A DNA stretch of 64,000 bases, from the NCBI GenBank assembly GCA_036365515.1, contig CM070876.1, forward strand, positions 125,251,810-125,315,809, written 5' to 3'. Below, piece by piece: positions 57,870 to 64,000 of this stretch. The position numbers and the translations under genes are program-made. This DNA is from Torymus aiolomorphi (Eukaryota > Arthropoda > Insecta > Hymenoptera > Torymidae). The first letter of the stretch is position 1. Each line of letters opens with the position of its first letter. The notes under the pieces were generated by a model. The model ran no database searches. It was not told the DNA's origin and saw only the letters and a program-made list of their open reading frames with translations.

Positions 57870-59628
57870 TTATGGATTGTAAGTTGTACAATAATGATAT
57901 TCTTCAAAAAAGTGTTTTAAGCATAAAGATTTTTTACACCACGAACATCTAACAATTGCAACATTATTACAACAATTGATCTCACAATGCGTTGCACAGG
58001 AATCTCCAAAACTGAAACTTACGGGGTCATCGAAATCTCCTGGTCGATTCACAAGATACCCACTTTTATACCACGAATATTTAAATAGATTTTCATATCG
58101 TGGAGATGAAAATTGGTTATGAACCAAAGACTGTAATTTAATTATATTATTTCTCAAATGTAAATTTAAGTCTTCGTCTATGAGCAAAACATGGTCTGAA
58201 AAATGTTTAGCATAGTTCTCCCATTTGCGGAATCCATATACATCTAACGGCTGTATGTTTCCAGTCGTTCCTGTAGGTATCATTTTGAGATGTAGTGTTT
58301 TATCGTGTGGCGTAACTTCCTGTACAATCGTTGGACAATGACCACTCCACGAATCAATTAGCAGCATGCTTCTAGGTCCAACTTAAGGAAAATATACCTC
58401 TTTTAACCACGCCTTAAAGAGTTCTACAAATTTTGATTTTATTTAAATGTGTCTTCCCAAATAATTAACGTTTTATTTTTAGAAATTAATAGAACGTAAT
58501 TTTACCTGAATTAAGTTTTCCAGATGTCGAGGATGTAACATATACGTTTGTAGGCACAATCAAATTTTGTGAGACAATTGGTCCAAATTCTCCGCTTCGT
58601 TCCTTTAATACTAAAAATAATGGTGATAGTAACTTTCCTGTGGCTGAAATTGTCGGCTGTACAATATAGCTATGAGTTGTTGATGTGACCGACTGTACAA
58701 GGCACTGTAATTTCTTTTCTCCTTCAAAAGCAAGAGATCGACCAGAATGCATTTCCAACTGAAAACCAGACTGGTCTGAATTATATGTATTGTCAGCGCC
58801 TATTTGATTAATCAATTGTTTGACTTCTGTTACGAATTCTACTTCTTTTTTATGCAAATCATTTCTATTTTCTATACTTTTTTTTGTGATAAATTTATTA
58901 ATTTTTCGAGAAACCATTCTATGGGTGTTTTTAAATTTTGAAAGCCAATGTTTTGAAGCTGTAAATCTTACGTCCTCATTTCCGATTAATTTTCGTGCTT
59001 GTAGAGCCTATCTTCTTAAATCGTTGTCATGAATTATTAATCCAGCTTCAGTAGCAGCTTTAAAATTTTCTAGTGTGAAATCGCAAATTCTTGCAATTTT
59101 TTCTCGGTAAGTTCCACCTTGATTGATTTGGTGAGCCCAGCAATGTAACTGTGTTTCAGAACTGACTATCCTGAATCTATTTTGAACTGTTTTAAGCGAT
59201 AAATTCTTTTTTGTTTTTCCACTTCTCCAATATTCTACAGCCCTTTTTTCGTATTCAAAACTCAATGGTTCTTCATGCCCCGTACGTTGATCCGTAGGTA
59301 ATTCAGGATAGTAAGGAAGTGTATGTAAATCAACATCTTCCACAATACGTGCATCTGTTTCTTTATATTCTTCTTGAAAATCCAACGATTTTTCCATTAT
59401 AATATCTATGCTATTAGACGATTCCATTAAATCTAACAGTATCATTTGGAAATGGTCTTTTATTTCTATTTCTTTAACATTATAAGGGCTATCTTCAATA
59501 TCAAGTGTTTGGAAATAGGCAAGCAGCAAATTAATAACATTCAGAGGATTAATTTTCATTTTGAGTGCTAAAATAATCAAACATTTATAAGAATAATTGC
59601 ATACAGAAATAGTATCTTTACAACACAC
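57870..59628 (-). pseudogene. pogo-like DDE transposase, two exons, two stops
   Basis: The reverse-strand frame begins within 59,628-59,560 (MKINPLNVINLL is a likely start). An acidic region is followed by a CENP-B/HTH-like part (YWRSGKTKKNLSLKTVQNRF, GTYREKIARICDFTLENF), a TAG (59,008-59,010), then ASKHWLSKFKNTHRMVSRKI. The DDE core has ADNTYNSDQSGFQLEM (first Asp), an 82-bp intron (58,424-58,505, GT..AG, phase kept), a TAA before VGPRSM, then LLIDSWSGHCPTI (second Asp) and IPTGTTGNIQPLDVYGF. The C-terminus carries a Cys/His cluster, CNNVAIVRCSWCKKSLCLKHFF. Only two nonsense codons break about 580 codons, so the decay is mild. Confidence 0.8.
58424..58505 (-). other. Intron of the pogo-like gene
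   Basis: On the reverse strand AATTCAG/GTAAAATTAC is the donor and AAATTTGTAG/AACTC the acceptor. Joining them keeps the DDE frame (Ser-Glu-Leu-Phe). Confidence 0.7.
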
Positions 59629-61004
59629 ATATACAGAATGCTGAAAATAAAAACATTTTTTTAATTTGTATTCGTCACACCTCTAAATGTTACATTACTA
59701 TGTTGCGAGAACATAGCTATTTCTCAATGAGGAAGCTTTGTACGTTGTACGTTGTACGCTTTTACTGATGTACGCCATCATGCGACCAATGTCTTTTTAC
59801 CGGGAAATATTTGTTTAAATATTAACAAAATACCATATTTTCACAAGATAATAATGTTGCATTTAAAAAGGCGACACATACAAATAAAACAAATATTTAT
59901 ACTTTGGGCCATCCTGTTAAGAATCTATTAAGAATATCATATCTGTATATTTCTTTACTAAAGCGCTTGATTAAAATGAAAAGAAGTTATCTCGAGTTTT
60001 TTTTTAAATTTGTAAACATTAATCGATAAGGTGTATTGCACAATGCCTGTTAATTTAGATTTATTAAAATTAAGATTTTGTTATTTAAAATTATTATTTG
60101 TATGTAAAATTTATTATTTGTAAAACATCTAATAGTAAAGGAACCGTATACAATTTTGGCTAAAAATTGAATCGGGAGTCTATAATTTTGTTAATAACAG
60201 AAAGTAAACAATACAGTATACACAATAAAGTATATTTTGATACATTTTTTAATTTTCTTAAAATATTAAAAATACTTTATGCACTTATAAATCAGGATTT
60301 TTTAAATCTTTAAAATTAACGAAAAATCAATTTAAACTATTTGTGCTCTATAACGTCAAATGAATCTCCAAAAAATGTAACAATGTACGAAATTGCATAC
60401 TTTCTAATATGTTCATTAAAAATAACGCAAAATATAATTTTGAAAAGCTGTTATATTTTTATTAAAGCCTATAGACAGATACGAAATTCTTACAATTAAT
60501 GCATTAGATCTGATATATGTATAAATAGACATTTACCTGTAGTTTTGTAGTGCTGCTGACATTTAAAAAAATGAATTGATGCAATATTACAGCCACAATA
60601 TTGTAGAAATAACCACTTTCACAAAACAACACTGCACGACTGGAACTCTACCGATTTATAAATACAATGTTTGCCAGCAATATATGAAACTACGAGTTAA
60701 ATCACCAATCTATAAATATCCGCCTCATAATAACATAAAAATAACATATTATTTTCTCATTCACAATCAGCGATTACTCTTATTTACTGCATAAAAATCA
60801 CTTACATCCACGTACACATACGCACACACACATTAATTTTTTTTAATGCTTTATTTATCACGTATCAAAACGGTACGATTGCCTTTGACGAAATATTTAT
60901 AATAATACATAAAATGTAATAAAGGGAAGTAAGAACATAATGAACTTCCGGGGATGATTTGCACCCCTTTAAAATGTATTATTCACAGATAAAAAATATA
61001 AATA
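59629..61004. other. AT-rich DNA between the pogo-like and Crypton genes
   Basis: No coding sequence recognised. GTACGTTGTACGTTGTACGC near 59,735-59,760 is a short direct repeat. A short CA-rich stretch lies near 60,815. Confidence 0.4.
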
Positions 61005-61034
61005 TTTTTCTTTATCCCTCGGTCGAAAGTGCGT
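61005..61034. repeat. Inverted repeat bracketing the Crypton, left arm
   Basis: CTTTATCCCTCGGTCGAAAG plus flanks; pairs with 63,228-63,256 in inverted orientation with one single-base indel. Confidence 0.7.
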
Positions 61035-61261
61035 GTTTCCCACATCAATTTCGCAGCAGAAAACAACCTTTTGTTGCCCTGTTAGGGAGTCACTCACGTC
61101 CCCTGGCGGCGAAGCTGATAATGTAGGCCGTAGTACAGAAAACTTATAGGCCGCCGCAGCAGAAGCAGATTCAATTTTTGCCGATGCCGATCTTACCTAA
61201 CCTATATACGATAACTTTTATATTGAGCTTTTTTGGATTCCTACATTTTTACTGAAATAAA

Positions 61262-62806
61262 ATGACATCAAGACTAGATTTATCTAATGATGACTATAGT
61301 ACCGACGAGGAAGAAGTCATTAGAGATTTTGAGGCAGAAGCACAGATAATAATAGATAAAGAAACTCTTCCAAAGAAATCTGCTGATCGGTACAAGTTGG
61401 TGTATGAGGCATTTCAACAAATGGAAAGTAGAGAACAAAGTTAGTACTTCAACCAATGAAAGTATTTTGATTATTTATTTTCAAAATTTGAAAAAAAAAT
61501 TAAAACCCACAACTCTCTGGAGCGTATGGTCTATGCTGAAAAAAACCTTGAATGCAAAAAATTGTATCGATATCAATAAATATTTAAATTTGAAAAGTTT
61601 CTTGAAAAATAATGCTAAAGGATACAAGCCAACAAAGTCATTTATTCTTGATTGGAATCAAATTACAAAGTTCATGAATGATGCACCAGATCTCATATAT
61701 TTAGCTTTAAGGTTCGTACTCGTATTTCTTTAGATTATTTATATGTTACGTATAACAATTACTTGTATTTTCAAACTTATAACCTTGTTTCAGGTGCTTC
61801 TTGTATTTGGAATCTGTGGTGCTTGTAGATGCGATGAGCTTACCAATTTAAAATTGCAAGATGTAAAAGATACAGGGAATAGCTTCATAGTATCACTAAA
61901 TGATACTAAAAATGATATGCCTCCCACATTTTTTATTGGAACTTTATTCTATGATAAAGTCAAGCATTATATTTCATTGGGACCACCTAATGCACCATTC
62001 GACAGATTTTTTGCTCAGTATTTAAATGGAAAATGTGTATGTCAAGTAATCGGAAGAAACAAAATAGGTGAAGCACCTAAGAAAATAGCAACATATTTAG
62101 GTTTAGAAAATATAAATAGATACACTGGACATTGCTTCCGCAGAACAGCAACTACACTTCTTGCTAATTCTGGAGCCAATATGACTATGATAAAGCAATT
62201 TATAGAAAAAATATTTTAGAAGCTGTTACTTCTGCAACTAATGTTCAAGTCCACAACCGATCATCAACTAGTAAGAAAAGTTTATTAGAGTTCACTTCAT
62301 CAACCGATGCGAACAAAGAAAATGAAAATGTTGTGAATTGGGAAGATTTTTCTGATGATTTTGAAATGGATTATCTTGTACCGGCCACTATGCATCAATC
62401 AAATGTCTCAGATGCTAAGCAAGAAACATCAGCTCCATGTGCATCAAAAGTACTCTGTCCAATTGAAAACCAATCAGCACCAGTCTTCTGCACTGCGAAA
62501 GGATCAAAAGTAGAAATCCCAAGCGAAAAGGCTGTAACACTCACTACGGAACAATCCAATGTACGTAAACATTTCCTCTCAAAGTCTCCAATTCTGCTTC
62601 CGCTCCATAACAAAAATACTAATACTTTTCAACCAGCAACAAAGAAAAATAAAACTAATGTAGAAAATTCATCAAGATCAGAAAATGAAAATAATGTTTT
62701 AGTGGATGTTCCAATTTCTAGCAGAGAAACTCCAATAAAATATGAAAACTGTACTTTCAATAACACTACTATTACAAACAACTTTTATTATTGTAATAAA
62801 AATTAA
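61262..62806 (+). pseudogene. Crypton tyrosine recombinase, catalytic Tyr segment deleted
   Basis: The frame starts MTSRLDLSNDDYSTDEEEVI. A frame change near 61,425 lies between YKLVYEAFQQ and WKVENKVSTS. The SAM-like DNA-binding part follows (YFQNLKKKLKPTTLWSVWSM, LKSFLKNNAKGYKPTKS). An apparent 82-bp intron (61,712-61,793, GT..AG) joins one base out of phase. The catalytic domain has CGACRCDELTNLKLQDV (first Arg), a Lys region, and NRYTGHCFRRTATTLLANSG (H-x-x-R). Directly after GANMTMIKQ the frame breaks and resumes at YRKNILEAVTSATNVQV; the short segment that normally carries the nucleophilic Tyr is missing. The acidic Ser/Asn-rich C-terminus ends at 62,806. Cryptons insert by site-specific recombination; this copy cannot cleave DNA. 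Confidence 0.8.
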
Positions 62807-63227
62807 AATATAAATAAAGATTGATAAAAAATAAATAGATAAAATTTAATTTGTATTTCTTTTAAATAATCCAATTATTAATTAAGTATAAATTCTTATT
62901 TAAAATCAAATTTTCTTTTTTAAGCCATTTAAAAAACCATTTTAAATTCAAAATGGTTTTTTATCTAAAAATCATGAAAATATGCTTGTGGATATTTTTT
63001 CGACGGTCGCCCCGACCACATGAGCACTCGCTCTGCTCGTGCATGTCAATGTCGGCGGCCGTCGAACAATCATCCACACGCCTGTGCGCTCTGCAGGTTA
63101 GGTACGGTCGGGATTTTCTGCATTGTGCTGTTCGGCTGGAAGGACAGCTGACTACAGATGGCCGTCTGCAGTGCAAGTTAAGATGAAAAATTTATTATTG
63201 ATTCCAGGCATTTTACGTATCTTGGCA
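62807..63227. other. Right flank of the Crypton
   Basis: AT-rich, then a GC-rich patch (63,000-63,180) with a short frame I do not recognise. Confidence 0.35.
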
Positions 63228-63256
63228 ACGCACTTTCGACCAGGGATAAAGAAAAA
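63228..63256. repeat. Inverted repeat bracketing the Crypton, right arm
   Basis: ACGCACTTTCGACCAGGGAT plus AAAGAAAAA; the partner of 61,005-61,034. Confidence 0.7.
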
Positions 63257-63569
63257 ATGTATAAGCGACATCGGCAGAAAATAGAAGATTTCTGCCCTCG
63301 TCGCTAAATATACTATTTCGTTTTTTGGTTCACTACAACATATAAAAGTTTAAATAAACATGTTACTTTTCTTGTGTAATTCAAATCAAAATTAGTTTTT
63401 CGAAAAAGCTTTACAATAATCCGTTTCAAGAAGTAGTTTAACCCAACTAATTTTGCAAAATCAATGATAAATTAGTATTTCGTATTGCCCGAAAGCGCTA
63501 AAATTACATAGCGTTTGTCTGTGTTATTGGTCAAAATTTTATGGTCAATCTTTTCAATGGAATGGTTTT
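63257..63569. other. AT-rich DNA, nothing recognised
   Basis: No gene, array or inverted end that I can support. Confidence 0.4.
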
Positions 63570-64000
63570 TAAAGAGATATATTTATTTTAATTTTTATAG
63601 CTGAAAATTGATAAAAAACTTAATTTCCTTTAAAAAAATAAGGGTTGCTACCCTTAAAATTGAAAGTTATGCAGATTTATGGGCTTTTTAATTTTAAGAT
63701 TTTTAGCGTTAGTTTTATTAAGGTATCTTTATTTATTTCTGAAATAATGAACAAAATAAAAATAAGGGGTAGTTACCCCTAAAAAATAATTTTGGTTAAA
63801 ACCACGGGACAGGTGAACTTTATTTTTTAATTTTCTTTTAAATGGAATCAGTTTTAAGGCGATATATAATTTATTATAATTTTTATAGCTGAAAAATGAT
63901 GAAAAAAGCTTAGTTGTCTTGAAAAAAAAATAGGGGTTGCTACCCTTAAAATTGAAAATAATGCTGTTTTGAAGCCTTTCTTATTTTAAAATTTTTAGCG
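63570..64000 (-). repeat. ~293-bp tandem repeat, inverted copy, runs off the window
   Basis: The reverse complement of the 56,730-57,580 family. CCCTTAAAATTGAAA recurs at 63,651 and 63,943 (292 bp apart). The array continues past the window end. Confidence 0.85.

Overview
This window looks like a transposon-dense stretch of an insect nuclear genome. The evidence is long AT-rich non-coding DNA, several microsatellites and satellites, introns with GT..AG borders, and element families that are typical of insects: BEL/Pao, Ty3/gypsy, mariner, piggyBac-type elements, Helitron, a pogo-like element, a Crypton and a CR1/Jockey-like LINE. A hymenopteran host is plausible but cannot be proven from the sequence alone. 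I found no convincing host gene, tRNA, rRNA or CRISPR array. Nearly every protein-like stretch is a broken mobile-element gene.

Layout. 0-2 kb: a TTAA-flanked piggyBac-type element with perfect 37-bp inverted ends and no visible transposase. 3.5-4.1 kb: a short GC palindrome and a strong ~125-nt hairpin. 5.8-7.6 kb: a reverse-strand LINE reverse-transcriptase remnant split by a 551-bp fully palindromic MITE. 7.6-9.7 kb: GC-rich sequence I cannot assign. 9.76-11.86 kb: a decayed Helitron helicase and a textbook Helitron 3' end, then a (TA)n tract and an inverted copy of the Helitron end. 12-17.5 kb: GC-rich DNA, (CT)n, a ~1.2-kb 14-bp minisatellite and a G-rich tract. 17.7-19.35 kb: a mariner remnant and the C-terminal half of an arthropod transposase-like family; its N-terminal half, from another copy, lies at 26.8-27.3 kb. 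21-26 kb: dispersed and tandem repeats.

29.6-38.4 kb holds a Ty3/gypsy retrotransposon (gag, protease, RT/RNase H, integrase, polypurine tract, partial 3' LTR). Between RNase H and integrase it carries a degenerate macro (ADP-ribose-binding-like) domain. A 715-bp TTAA-flanked MITE sits in its 3' region. 39.5-42.06 kb contains ~315-bp and ~174-bp tandem arrays. 42.6-44.2 kb is an element with ~400-450-bp inverted terminal repeats.

44,806-55,425 is a complete-length BEL/Pao retrotransposon with two LTRs, a perfect 5-bp target duplication (GTGTG), a primer-binding site and a polypurine tract. Its coding region is broken by several stops, a deletion and a changed RT motif. Its 5' leader is interrupted by a 2,963-bp TTAA-flanked element encoding remnants of a Mutator/Kolobok-like transposase and a DEDDh 3'-5' exonuclease. 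56.7-64 kb has a ~293-bp repeat in inverted copies at both ends; between them lie a pogo-like DDE gene and a Crypton tyrosine recombinase whose catalytic-tyrosine segment is deleted and which is bracketed by ~29-bp inverted repeats.

The genes do not form a cellular pathway. They are layers of selfish elements inserted into one another, and the nesting gives relative ages.
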